From Paenibacillus oryzisoli (GTDB lineage Bacteria > Bacillota > Bacilli > Paenibacillales > NBRC-103111), in the NCBI RefSeq assembly GCF_001653565.1, contig NZ_LYPB01000043.1, positions 1 through 64,000 of the forward strand: a stretch of 64,000 nucleotides of DNA, written 5' to 3'. The notes under the pieces were generated by a model, which worked only from the letters and a program-made list of their open reading frames with translations, had not been told where the DNA came from and did no database searches. Numbering within the stretch: position 1 is the first letter of the stretch; each line of letters begins with the position of its first letter. Of the stretch, positions 18,109-26,302 are shown piece after piece. A program made the position numbers and the translations under genes.

Positions 18109-18492
18109 TTATTGTACAATTAATTTGGACTTCATTTTGGCATGTCCTTCGCCGCAAGGAAGAACACAATCAATTTCATATGTACCTGGTTTGTCAAACG
18201 TAATTTCCTTCGAAGGGTTTTCTTTATCGAGTTTAATATCCAACCCAACAATTTCAACCGCGTGTACGCCTTCTTTTAAAGATAAAGATACTTTCGTAGG
18301 CTCACCTTTTTTGATCGTGTACTCTGGCGTATCGAACTGCCAGTTTGAAGCAACTAATTTCAGCTGTTGCATTTTACCAGCGGCAGCCTCGGCTTCCTGT
18401 GCCTCTTGGCGATCAGAAATATCTTGAAAGAGGACTCCCAGCCCCAATGCGCCCGCAAGTATAAATAGTACAAAGAAAATCCACTTTTGCAT
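18109..18492 (-). CDS. Membrane-anchored single-domain cupredoxin with a CuA-type motif
   Basis: The 127-residue protein has an N-terminal membrane anchor (residues 4-22) and a short Ala/Glu-rich linker, then a cupredoxin fold. His77, Cys109, Cys113, His117 and Met120 match the CuA ligand set of cytochrome c oxidase subunit II (C-x3-C-x3-H-x2-M in CVLPCGEGHAKM). No oxidase subunit is encoded nearby. It may carry electrons or copper outside the membrane; this is inferred from the ligands. The ATG at 18492 follows GAGGGGG by 6 bases. Confidence 0.8.
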   Translation of the reverse strand: MQKWIFFVLFILAGALGLGVLFQDISDRQEAQEAEAAAGKMQQLKLVASNWQFDTPEYTIKKGEPTKVSLSLKEGVHAVEIVGLDIKLDKENPSKEITFDKPGTYEIDCVLPCGEGHAKMKSKLIVQ

Positions 18493-18639
18493 GCATATCC
18501 CCCTCATCGTGTGTTCACTTCATCTATTCTACCTAACATCAGAGAATAATCCCATATCTAGTCCGTGGCAAAACTTTGACTATTTCGTGACAGAATTGTG
18601 AACTGAACTCCATCTTACTATTGCCCATTCCAGAACAAA

Positions 18640-19071
18640 TTACACGCGATTCCAACGATCACTAATTTTGAAGCCACCCGGGTTACCCAGAGGTTTCCAA
18701 TCAGATTGTTTCATTGGCTGAGCAACAGCTCCGCTTCCACTCTCTGTAAGCTTTCTAATATCGCTGGTGATCCTCGTGCTGCAACTTACACACAGCTTAT
18801 GTACACGAATTGGTTCTGCACAAGAAGCACAGGGATAACTCAAATTAGGATAATCAGAAAGATGTAACTTGCCTTCTTTCATCCAAACTTGCAATTGAAC
18901 ATTGGAAACGCCTGTAGCAGCGCACACCTGCTCATTGGATGAACGGTAATTTCTACGAAGATAATTCACACAATCCATTAATTGATCGTTCATGCTGGTG
19001 CTGCATTCCATGCATTGGTTGCGTAAATTTCTTTGAAATACTTTCCCGCAGCGCGGGCAATTGGCCACCAT
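18640..19071 (-). CDS. YvyF-like protein (TIGR03826 family, flagellar-operon type)
   Basis: The 143-residue protein starts with a Cys4 zinc ribbon (NCPRCGKVFQR..NQCMECS). A helix-turn-helix-like segment follows (LRRNYRSSNEQVCAATGVSN, LQVWMKEGKLHL), then a second Cys cluster (PCASCAEP..KLCVSCS). This matches the YvyF family found near flagellar genes, but here it sits alone among nucleoside genes. The start is uncertain: 19071 fits the family but has no clear ribosome binding site; the frame stays open to 19104. Confidence 0.7.
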   Translation of the reverse strand: MVANCPRCGKVFQRNLRNQCMECSTSMNDQLMDCVNYLRRNYRSSNEQVCAATGVSNVQLQVWMKEGKLHLSDYPNLSYPCASCAEPIRVHKLCVSCSTRITSDIRKLTESGSGAVAQPMKQSDWKPLGNPGGFKISDRWNRV

Positions 19072-19118
19072 GAGCTGCCCAGGAACCCCCATGCTCCAAC
19101 ACATCCTTCTATGGAATA

Positions 19119-19143
19119 GGTAATCTATCAGGGATAGATTACC
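19119..19143. repeat. Perfect 11-bp inverted repeat upstream of the YvyF-like gene
   Basis: GGTAATCTATC (19119-19129) and GATAGATTACC (19133-19143) are separated by three bases. There is no T-run on either side, so it looks more like an operator or protein-binding dyad than a terminator. It lies 48 bases upstream of the YvyF-like start and 105 bases after the end of the first purine nucleoside phosphorylase gene. Confidence 0.6.
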
Positions 19144-19247
19144 ATCGAATATAGTTCTAATTAACTACATTCTACCATGTGTCCCAGACGAAGGATAGGT
19201 CTTAGGATGCTCAATCCCACAAAAACCTATGATTTTCTCAACCTATT

Positions 19248-20102
19248 TTATCCCAATTGAACTTCGCGAACAAAAGCTTTCACCAATGCAATAAATTTGG
19301 GCTTCGTTCGATTGGCCACAGCTACTACCTGCTCATGGGTCAAAGGTTCAAGTTCTTCACCAATCGCCATATCAGTAATACAGGAAATGCCCAGAACTTT
19401 AAGACCTGCATGGCGCGCTGCAATTACTTCACCAACAGTCGACATACCGATTGCATCACCGCCGATACGCGCAAGCATCGTCAACTCTGCAGGCGTGCAA
19501 TAGGTTGGACCTGTAATGCCCGCATATACGCCTTCTTGCAGGTGGAGTGGACTTCCATCCTCTCCAATAACCGTTGATGCCAACTTATGAGCAAGAGAGC
19601 GATAGTCACGATTATACGCTTCTGACATATCAGGGAAACGAACACCAAGCTCAGCATGGTTCGGCCCGATCAGCGGGTTAGCGCCTGTCATATTGAGATG
19701 ATCGCTAATCAACATCAAATCACCAGCTTGGAAGGAACGATTCATGCCTCCAGCCGCGTTCGTCATTACGACGGTCTCTACGCCGATTGCTTTCATCACA
19801 TAAACAGGGAATACCACTTTTTGCATATCATAGCCTTCATAATAATGAAAACGTCCTTGCATCACGATAACTTGTTTGCCTTCCAAAGTACCTATCACGA
19901 AACGGCCTTCATGCCCCTCTACAGTCGATACAGGGAAATGGGGAACCTCACTATATTCAATTGCGATTGGCTGCTCAACCTGATTCGCCATATCACCAAG
20001 CCCTGAACCTAGAACAAGTCCAATGGATGGTGACACACCGCCTAAACGTGAGTGGATGAAGCTTGCCGCCTCATTGATTTGTTGCATGTAAGTCAATGTC
20101 AT
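19248..20102 (-). CDS. Purine nucleoside phosphorylase paralogue with altered base-recognition residues
   Basis: This trimeric-type (PNP-I) phosphorylase has 284 residues with the usual GLVLGSGLG phosphate loop, STVEGHEGRFVIG, the TNAAGG segment and SDHLNM. At the two positions that read the base, the consensus NYET Glu is Cys202 (GPTYCTPAE) and the consensus SN Asn is Asp244 (CITDMA). The Asn-to-Asp change is known in mammalian PNP to favour 6-aminopurines, so this enzyme may prefer adenosine-type substrates (inference). AAAGGAG lies 7 bases upstream of the start. It follows a standard PNP gene by 18 bases. Confidence 0.88.
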   Translation of the reverse strand: MTLTYMQQINEAASFIHSRLGGVSPSIGLVLGSGLGDMANQVEQPIAIEYSEVPHFPVSTVEGHEGRFVIGTLEGKQVIVMQGRFHYYEGYDMQKVVFPVYVMKAIGVETVVMTNAAGGMNRSFQAGDLMLISDHLNMTGANPLIGPNHAELGVRFPDMSEAYNRDYRSLAHKLASTVIGEDGSPLHLQEGVYAGITGPTYCTPAELTMLARIGGDAIGMSTVGEVIAARHAGLKVLGISCITDMAIGEELEPLTHEQVVAVANRTKPKFIALVKAFVREVQLG

Positions 20103-20120
20103 GTTGTTCTCCTTTTCTGC

Positions 20121-20948
20121 TTATAGCGCTTCAATAATCCCGAGGACTAGCTTCAAGAACTTAGGTTTGACCTTCTCGGTCGTCTCCATAACTTCTGCAT
20201 GAGATAACGGTTGATCTAATATACCCGATGCCATGTTGGAAATACAAGAGAAGCCCAATACTTCAATGCCCGCATGACGAGCGACGATAACCTCAGGAAC
20301 CGTAGACATCCCAACCGAATCTCCACCCAACGTGCGGAACATGCGAATTTCAGCAGGTGTTTCATAGTTAGGTCCAAGCAAACCTACATACACACCTTCT
20401 TGAAGTTTAAAATCTTGCGTAGCCGCAACATCATGCGCTAACTTACGCAGACGCTTGCTGTAAGCTTCCGACATATCCGGGAACCGAACGCCTAAGGCGG
20501 AATCATTCGGTCCAATTAACGGATTGCGGAACGTCATGTTCAAATGGTCGCTGATAACCATCAGATCGCCAACTTGGTAGGACTCGTTAATCCCGCCTGC
20601 CGCGTTGGTAACGATCAAAGTTTGTACGCCAAGTTCTTTCATGACACGGACAGGAAAAGAAACGGTTTCGGCGCCATAGCCTTCATAAGCGTGGAAGCGC
20701 CCTTTCATCATGAGAACTTGCTTACCCTTGATGGAGCCTACAACGAGCTCACCAGCATGTCCTTCAACAGTTGAAACTGGGAAGTGCGGGATACGTGAAT
20801 AGTCAATAACGATGGGCTGCTCTATTAAATCCGCTAGAACACCTAAACCTGAACCGAGAATAAGACCAATTTGTGGCATGATATTTGTTTCTTTTTTAAT
20901 AAATGCTGCTGCCTCTTTAATTTCTTGCATCATGGATGTTTCTGACAT
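20121..20948 (-). CDS. punA: Purine nucleoside phosphorylase (inosine/guanosine type)
   Basis: The 275-residue PNP-I enzyme splits inosine and guanosine to base and ribose 1-phosphate. All canonical residues are present: GLILGSGLG, STVEGHAGELVVG, Glu196 in GPNYETPAE and Asn238 in CISNMA. The ATG at 20948 has AGGAGG about 10 bases upstream; a TTG further up would contain that site. It lies between deoB and its own paralogue, so ribose 1-phosphate made here feeds directly into DeoB. Confidence 0.95.
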   Translation of the reverse strand: MSETSMMQEIKEAAAFIKKETNIMPQIGLILGSGLGVLADLIEQPIVIDYSRIPHFPVSTVEGHAGELVVGSIKGKQVLMMKGRFHAYEGYGAETVSFPVRVMKELGVQTLIVTNAAGGINESYQVGDLMVISDHLNMTFRNPLIGPNDSALGVRFPDMSEAYSKRLRKLAHDVAATQDFKLQEGVYVGLLGPNYETPAEIRMFRTLGGDSVGMSTVPEVIVARHAGIEVLGFSCISNMASGILDQPLSHAEVMETTEKVKPKFLKLVLGIIEAL

Positions 20949-20983
20949 GTTTGCATGCCTCCTCAAATTTATGTATGCCGTCT

Positions 20984-22159
20984 TTATTTCAAAAGATGTA
21001 GAAAACTCTCACCATGCTTAGTTGGTTCTACGCCAAAATTGTCAGCGATTGTCGCGCCTAAATCTGCGAAGGTACTCCGAATCCCTAAGGAAACTGGTGA
21101 TTGGAAACTCGGGCTATATAGTAAAATTGGTACATATTCACGTGTATGATCAGTTCCTGCATGCACAGGATCGTTCCCATGGTCCGCGGTCAAGATAAGC
21201 AGATCATTTGGCCCAAGACCCGCTTTCAACTGTGGTACATAGGCATCAAACTCTTCTAATGCCTTCCCATAACCTTCAGGATCACGTCGATGGCCATACA
21301 AGGAATCGAAATCGACTAAATTTGTAAAAGCCAGCCCCTTAAATGATGTTCCAAGCACTTCTATCGTTTTGTGAATGCCATCCAAATTACTCTTCGTCGA
21401 AGTCGCTTTCGTGACCCCTTCACCGTCAAAGATATCATTAATTTTGCCAATAGCGATAACATCCCATCCAGCATCCTTCAGTTGATTCATGACAGTAGGC
21501 TCTGGTGGTTTGACTGCGTAATCATGTCGGTTAGGTGTTCGTTTAAACGCGCCTGGCTCACCTAGATAAGGCCTTGCAATAACACGCCCGACTGCAAATT
21601 CATCTTGCATCGTTAGTCTGCGAGCAATCTCGCAAGCGCGATACAGCTCATCTAATGGAATAATGTCTTCATGAGCAGCCAATTGAAAAACGCTATCCCC
21701 TGACGTGTAGACAATCCATGCACCTGTTTTCATTTGCTCTTCGCCGAGCTCATCTAAAATCTCAGTCCCCGAAGCTGGTTTATTTCCAATCACCTTTCGA
21801 CCTGTCTCTTCTTCAAACTGTGAGATTAATGCCTCAGGAAAACCGTCTGGGAATACTTTAAATGGTATTGAAATACGGAGTCCCATCAATTCCCAGTGGC
21901 CTGTCATCGTATCTTTACCTACGGACACTTCTGCCATTTTGCCATAATAACTCTCTGGTGACGATACAGGTGGAATCCCCTGAATATCTGCAATATTGCC
22001 GAGTCCCATTTGCTGCAAATGAGGCAACGCAAATCCGCTTACTTTCTCTGCTATATGACCAAGTGTGTGTGCTCCTAGATCACCAAACTGATCAGCATCC
22101 GGCAATTCTCCGATGCCTACGCTATCTAATACGATCAAACTAATTCGTTCAAAGCGCAC
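20984..22159 (-). CDS. deoB: Phosphopentomutase
   Basis: DeoB interconverts ribose 1-phosphate (or deoxyribose 1-phosphate) and the 5-phosphate, linking nucleoside breakdown to the pentose pathway. The alkaline phosphatase-fold protein of 391 residues shows [14 protein letters not shown] at the N-terminus, [13 protein letters not shown], and the metal motif LTADHGNDP with HTRE. It is first of the deoB-PNP-PNP run. Confidence 0.97.
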   Translation of the reverse strand: MRFERISLIVLDSVGIGELPDADQFGDLGAHTLGHIAEKVSGFALPHLQQMGLGNIADIQGIPPVSSPESYYGKMAEVSVGKDTMTGHWELMGLRISIPFKVFPDGFPEALISQFEEETGRKVIGNKPASGTEILDELGEEQMKTGAWIVYTSGDSVFQLAAHEDIIPLDELYRACEIARRLTMQDEFAVGRVIARPYLGEPGAFKRTPNRHDYAVKPPEPTVMNQLKDAGWDVIAIGKINDIFDGEGVTKATSTKSNLDGIHKTIEVLGTSFKGLAFTNLVDFDSLYGHRRDPEGYGKALEEFDAYVPQLKAGLGPNDLLILTADHGNDPVHAGTDHTREYVPILLYSPSFQSPVSLGIRSTFADLGATIADNFGVEPTKHGESFLHLLK

Positions 22160-22230
22160 CGATATCCCTCCAAATCAATTCCAAATAGTAATGATATCCA
22201 CCCTTCATTATCCCACTTCCAGCAACTGAA

Positions 22231-22268
22231 TGCAAAACAGCAGCAATTCCGGTTGGAAATGCCGCTGA
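22231..22268 (-). terminator. Terminator of xerD
   Basis: Minus strand: CAGCGGCA..TTCC / GGAA..TGCTGCTG stem with a 4-base loop, followed by TTTTGC, just after the xerD stop codon. Confidence 0.7.
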
Positions 22269-22283
22269 CTATCATTTACACTT

Positions 22284-23180
22284 TCATAAATGAGCTCTCG
22301 GGTGTGCCTGATTATAGACATCCTTCATTTTGATCTTCGTAACCTGCACATACAACTGTGTTGAGGAAATATCGGAATGTCCCAGCATTTCTTGTACAGA
22401 CCGCAAATCTGCACCATTCTCGATTAAATGTGCAGCGAAGGAATGTCGAAGCGTATGTGGCGTAATTTCGTTCGTAATTTGCGTTTCCAACGCATATCGT
22501 TTCATTATTTTCCAGAAACCCTGTCGCGTCATCCGCGTACCTAAGTGCCCAATAAAGAGTGCTTCCTCGTGTATCGATCTTTTGAGCAGTTTGATACGAT
22601 GGATCTGAATATAATTATCAATCATCCGAATGGCTATGCCGCTAAGCGGAATGATCCGCTCTTTCTCCGCTTTGCCGATACATCGAATGAAGCCCATTCC
22701 TAAATTCACATCAGCCATATTCAGTGCGACAAGCTCAGAAACACGAATCCCTGTGGCATAGAGCAATTCAAGCATAGCTTTATCACGTGCGCCGTTCACA
22801 TGCTGGGATTGTGGCGCCTCTAGCAACTTTTCAACCTCGAGAATGCTGAGTACCTTAGGTACCCTCTTCTCCAACTTAGGAACCTCGATGAAGACAGAAG
22901 GATCAGAATCAAGGAGTCGTTCTTTCACCATATATTGAAAAAAAGAGCGTAATGAAACGCGTATTCGCGATAACGTTGCTGAAGCTCGTCCGAGCGTTTT
23001 CAATTGCGATAGATAACTCCCAAGATGTACTTTCCCTGTTTCTCGCCAGCTTGTAACACCTTGCATCTCAAGATATGTAACGAATTGAAGAAGATCTCTT
23101 TCGTAGGATTCGAGTGTATTCCGTGAAAGTCCTCGTTCAGTCTTCAGAAATTGGATGAAGGATTGCAGCTCACTCGTCAT
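22284..23180 (-). CDS. xerD: Site-specific tyrosine recombinase XerD
   Basis: XerD with its partner XerC (usually CodV in Bacillus) resolves chromosome dimers at dif. The 298 residues show the SAM-like N-terminal domain and the catalytic set Arg146 (TGIRVSEL), Lys170/173 region, His242 and Arg245 (PHTLRHSF), His268 (LGHSD) and Tyr277 (QLYVQV). It lies between yqzK-like and deoB as in Bacillus, so it is the housekeeping enzyme rather than an element integrase. Confidence 0.95.
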   Translation of the reverse strand: MTSELQSFIQFLKTERGLSRNTLESYERDLLQFVTYLEMQGVTSWRETGKVHLGSYLSQLKTLGRASATLSRIRVSLRSFFQYMVKERLLDSDPSVFIEVPKLEKRVPKVLSILEVEKLLEAPQSQHVNGARDKAMLELLYATGIRVSELVALNMADVNLGMGFIRCIGKAEKERIIPLSGIAIRMIDNYIQIHRIKLLKRSIHEEALFIGHLGTRMTRQGFWKIMKRYALETQITNEITPHTLRHSFAAHLIENGADLRSVQEMLGHSDISSTQLYVQVTKIKMKDVYNQAHPRAHL

Positions 23181-23266
23181 TATGTCAGTCTCTCCCTCGT
23201 TTACCTGCTATTAAATCCATACAATAGCATTCCACGGTGATAGGAGAGATTCCTTTATTTTACGAT

Positions 23267-23503
23267 TTACTCACCATACCAATAGAACAAACGCAATCGC
23301 TCACTCATTGAGTTCGAATCAAAGGAGACGTGCTCGCTATGACCGAATACCTTAACGGATTTGCCTGTCGGCGCTTTGTACTTGTTCACAGGCTGAATCC
23401 AGCCCGATACAGCTAACAGCACTTGATATAAGACAACTGTTAGTGCCACAAACACCAAAATATACTGCAAGCGTACTATTAATTTTCGATAGGAAAAAAT
23501 CAT
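23267..23503 (-). CDS. yqzK: DUF4227 protein (YqzK-like)
   Basis: This 78-residue protein has one membrane segment (about residues 12-36, IVRLQYILVFVALTVVLYQV) and a short polar tail ending SERLRLFYWYGE, typical of DUF4227. Function unknown. In Bacillus the homologue sits between fur and xerD; here ald has come in between it and fur. Confidence 0.8.
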   Translation of the reverse strand: MIFSYRKLIVRLQYILVFVALTVVLYQVLLAVSGWIQPVNKYKAPTGKSVKVFGHSEHVSFDSNSMSERLRLFYWYGE

Positions 23504-23513
23504 AGCTCGGCCT

Positions 23514-23556
23514 CATTTCCATTCCATTCTTAGGAACAGAATATGAGGCTCGGCCC
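23514..23556 (-). terminator. Possible hairpin between ald and yqzK
   Basis: GCCTCAT and ATGAGGC form a 7-bp stem with a long loop in the 57 bases between the genes, without a T-run. It could be a weak terminator of ald. Confidence 0.3.
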
Positions 23557-23560
23557 ACGA

Positions 23561-24691
23561 TTATGACAGATCACTCAACTTGGTGTAAGGCATGCCAAGC
23601 GCTTCAGCTACCGCTGGGTGCGTAACACTACCCTTATACGTATTCACACCTAGCTGAAGCGTGTAGTTCTCTGCTAGGGCTTGTGTAAATCCTTTATTCG
23701 CCAACTCCAATGCGTAAGGCAAAGTGACATTCGTCAATGCGAGCGTTGATGTTCGCGGAACCGCTCCTGGCATGTTCGCCACCGCGTAATGCAGGACACC
23801 GAACTTCTCATAGGTTGGATCACTATGAGTCGTTACCCGATCAATCGTTTCGATGGATCCTCCTTGATCGACAGCGACATCCACAATGACGGCTCCAGGC
23901 TTCATGCTTTGAACCATGGCCGATGTCACTAAACGCGGTGCTCTGGCCCCTGGTATTAGAACCGCGCCTATGAGCAGATCTGCCTTCTGGACTGCGCTAG
24001 TAATATTATACGGATTGGACATCAAGGTACGGAGATGTCCTCCGAAGATGTCATCCAATGCTCGCATCCGATCTGCACTTCGTTCAATAATAACGACGTT
24101 AGCTCCAAGTCCTAATGCCATCTTAGCAGCATTCGTGCCAACAATCCCACCCCCTAGAATAATGACATCCGCCGGTGGTACCCCTGGAACTCCGCCAAGC
24201 AGAATACCGCGGCCGCCATAAAATTTCTCGAGGTAATGAGCTCCTATTTGTACAGACATCCGCCCCGCTACTTCGCTCATCGGTGTTAATAAGGGGAGAG
24301 AGCCGTTCGGAAGTTGAATGGTCTCGTAGGCGATACCCGTTACTTTCTTCTCTAACAACTGAGATGCGAGATCATGGGCTGCTGCTAAGTGCAAGTACGT
24401 AAATAGCATCTGACCTTCTTTGAAATAGCCATATTCAGCAGGCAGCGGCTCTTTCACTTTCATAATCATATCACTTTGCGCCCACACATCAGCGGCAAAG
24501 CCAAGTATTGTGGCGCCTTCTTGCCTATAATCCTCATCGGAGAATCCACTGCCAATACCTGCTCCCGCTTCAACCAACACACGATGGCCGGACATTTGCA
24601 GCATCCCTGCACCACCAGGGGTCAATGCAACACGATTTTCATTGTTCTTAATTTCTTTAGGAACGCCAACGACTAGGCTTGGTTTCGACAT
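23561..24691 (-). CDS. ald: Alanine dehydrogenase
   Basis: Ald reversibly converts L-alanine to pyruvate and ammonia with NAD; in spore formers it is used for sporulation and for growth on alanine. The 376 residues contain [29 protein letters not shown], the Rossmann segment [20 protein letters not shown] and [15 protein letters not shown]. The ATG at 24691 follows AAGGTGG; a GTG three codons upstream is possible. Confidence 0.96.
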   Translation of the reverse strand: MSKPSLVVGVPKEIKNNENRVALTPGGAGMLQMSGHRVLVEAGAGIGSGFSDEDYRQEGATILGFAADVWAQSDMIMKVKEPLPAEYGYFKEGQMLFTYLHLAAAHDLASQLLEKKVTGIAYETIQLPNGSLPLLTPMSEVAGRMSVQIGAHYLEKFYGGRGILLGGVPGVPPADVIILGGGIVGTNAAKMALGLGANVVIIERSADRMRALDDIFGGHLRTLMSNPYNITSAVQKADLLIGAVLIPGARAPRLVTSAMVQSMKPGAVIVDVAVDQGGSIETIDRVTTHSDPTYEKFGVLHYAVANMPGAVPRTSTLALTNVTLPYALELANKGFTQALAENYTLQLGVNTYKGSVTHPAVAEALGMPYTKLSDLS

Positions 24692-24804
24692 ACTCGCCAC
24701 CTTCTTCCTTCGGTTGATTCGTCTATAATGTACCCCGACTCCCTTACCAATTATGTGACAGTAAGCTAACTCTCAGCTACTACTTAGCATATGATGCAAA
24801 CACA

Positions 24805-24845
24805 AAAATGCCTGTATGCATTTGTCGGCATACAGGCATTTTCAT
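24805..24845. terminator. Bidirectional terminator between fur and ald
   Basis: A long perfect stem (AAAATGCCTGTATGC / GCATACAGGCATTTT) with a 9-base loop lies between the two genes. It has A/T runs on both sides and would end the fur transcript before the ald promoter. Confidence 0.9.
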
Positions 24846-24873
24846 AAATTGAACAGCTTCCTTGCGGCAACTG

Positions 24874-25344
24874 TTAGTGGGATTTCTCCAATGAGTCCGG
24901 TTTCCCTCGTTCATTACATCGGTAGCAAATACCTTGGAAATCAAGGCGATGATCTAAGACTTGAAAATGAAATTCAGTTTCTAACCGTTCTTCGAAAGGT
25001 CCAAGCCAGTCTTCCATAATTTCATCTACAGCTCCGCATTGCACACAAATTAAGTGATGATGATGATGTCGCGAATTATCGTCCCGCAAATCATAACGAG
25101 CAACACCGTCTCCGAAATTCATTTTCTCCAAGACATGCAGTTCACTCAGAAGTTCTAACGTACGGTACACGGTAGCAAGTCCGATCTCTGGCGCTTTATC
25201 TTTCACAAGCATGAACACATCTTCTGCACTTAGATGATCTTGTTCATTCTCCAGCAGAACGCGAACGGTTGCTTCCCGTTGAGGCGTAAGCTTGTACCCC
25301 TGGGATTGTAATTGTTGTTTGATTTTCTCGATCCTTGCTTCCAT
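24874..25344 (-). CDS. fur: Fur-family transcriptional regulator
   Basis: The 156-residue regulator has the winged-helix DNA-binding half (KLTPQREATVRVLLENEQDH, IGLATVYRTLELL) and the metal-binding half with HHHHHLICVQCGAVDEI and a second Cys pair (CYRCNE). The position next to xerD and spoIIM equals that of Bacillus fur, so iron regulation is most likely, though PerR or Zur cannot be excluded by residues alone. The ATG at 25344 has GGGGGAGG just upstream. Confidence 0.92.
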   Translation of the reverse strand: MEARIEKIKQQLQSQGYKLTPQREATVRVLLENEQDHLSAEDVFMLVKDKAPEIGLATVYRTLELLSELHVLEKMNFGDGVARYDLRDDNSRHHHHHLICVQCGAVDEIMEDWLGPFEERLETEFHFQVLDHRLDFQGICYRCNERGKPDSLEKSH

Positions 25345-25438
25345 ATGCCTCCCCCTCAGAAAGGTGGGCATCCTAGCCCATTTTTAGCCACTCTTTTCAT
25401 TATAGGGGGAGCGAACTTACAAAGTCAAACACAAATCA

Positions 25439-26080
25439 TTACCCATAAACCCCCACCAGCATTGGGGTTACCCATTTCATCATGTATTGGGAGAAGTATC
25501 CTTCTAACAATGCGGCTGCTAAAAGGAACCCGCCCATCACCAAGGTGATGGTTGTATATCTCATGAAGGGTTGGTAAATGTTACCACTGCGACTCATAAA
25601 TCTATGTTTTATTATATAGATGGAGAACGACATCGCGGCCACACTACAGAAAAGAATCGCTGGTATGACAATTAAATTTTGAGGAACAACGGCCACAAGC
25701 GCAAAAAGCATTCCTTTCCACGACATTTGACCCACAAGGTATCCGACCGTGAAACCAATCAGTACACCTTTTAGAAAATCCAAAACTAAGATCAGAGGCA
25801 AACCAATAATCGATAAGCCAAACAACCAGATCAATAAGATCCATTTCATATGCATACCGAATGCTTGACTAAATGATTGCCCACTGTCAATTTCGATGCC
25901 TTCATTAATTTCATGAAAAAAACTGCCCAAATGGCGGGTCATTTCGGTTCTTTGTTCCAAGGAAAGCGCATTAACCATGACAGCACCGAAAACAACGCCA
26001 ATAACAAAGAGCACAGAGACGAATATAAATAACGGCAAATTATCCTTCATATATTGTTTCATCGTTATGTTCCTATTCAC
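25439..26080 (-). CDS. spoIIM: Stage II sporulation protein M
   Basis: SpoIIM is part of the SpoIIDMP complex that remodels peptidoglycan during engulfment. The 213-residue protein has about five membrane segments with the family pattern (FIFVSVLFVIGVVFGAVMVN; LDFLKGVLIGFTVGYLV; VPQNLIVIPAILF). I place the start at the GTG at 26080, with AAGGAGG 11 bases upstream; a TTG at 26104 and an ATG at 26062 are alternatives. It lies upstream of fur. Confidence 0.92.
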   Translation of the reverse strand: MNRNITMKQYMKDNLPLFIFVSVLFVIGVVFGAVMVNALSLEQRTEMTRHLGSFFHEINEGIEIDSGQSFSQAFGMHMKWILLIWLFGLSIIGLPLILVLDFLKGVLIGFTVGYLVGQMSWKGMLFALVAVVPQNLIVIPAILFCSVAAMSFSIYIIKHRFMSRSGNIYQPFMRYTTITLVMGGFLLAAALLEGYFSQYMMKWVTPMLVGVYG

Positions 26081-26118
26081 ACTCGCCACTCCCTCCTTGT
26101 ACAACCTCTACAAAGACA

Positions 26119-26147
26119 AGCTTATGAGCGAAACGGTGAAACTATGA
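26119..26147 (-). promoter_or_regulatory. Candidate sigma-E promoter of spoIIM
   Basis: Minus strand: TCATAGT (26141-26147), a 14-base spacer, then CATAAGCT (26119-26126). These resemble the sigma-E boxes ATATT and CATACANT with mismatches. SpoIIM is sigma-E-dependent in Bacillus. Confidence 0.4.
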
Positions 26148-26162
26148 ATGATTTTTCTCCAC

Positions 26163-26208
26163 ATAAGAATTCATAAGTTTCCGATATACGGAAGTTTCAA
26201 ATTCTTAT
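26163..26208. repeat. Imperfect hairpin between endoQ-like gene and spoIIM
   Basis: ATAAGAATT pairs with AATTCTTAT, and inside it TTTCCG pairs with CGGAA around an ATATA loop, with a small internal loop between the two stems. No T-run follows. Confidence 0.45.
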
Positions 26209-26236
26209 TGGCGATAAAAACAACATCTCTCGGGGT

Positions 26237-26287
26237 CCCCACAAAGTAATCGGAATTAACTACGAAGCTTGTCATCACTTTGTGGGG
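26237..26287 (-). terminator. Long-loop hairpin just after the endoQ-like gene
   Basis: A perfect 11-bp inverted repeat (CCCCACAAAGT / ACTTTGTGGGG) with a 29-base loop starts 16 bases after the stop codon. A TTTTTAT follows about 25 bases further on. It could be an unusual terminator or the trace of a small repeat. Confidence 0.5.
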
Positions 26288-26302
26288 TGGGATAGCGGTC
26301 GC

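Noticed and set aside
22284..23180. XerD as integrase of a genomic island
   Set aside because: Conserved neighbours (yqzK-like, deoB) and the full XerD motif set show the housekeeping recombinase; no att-like direct repeats or island genes follow.
23514..23556. Riboswitch or T-box ahead of yqzK
   Set aside because: Only a simple 7-bp hairpin is present; no conserved riboswitch segments.
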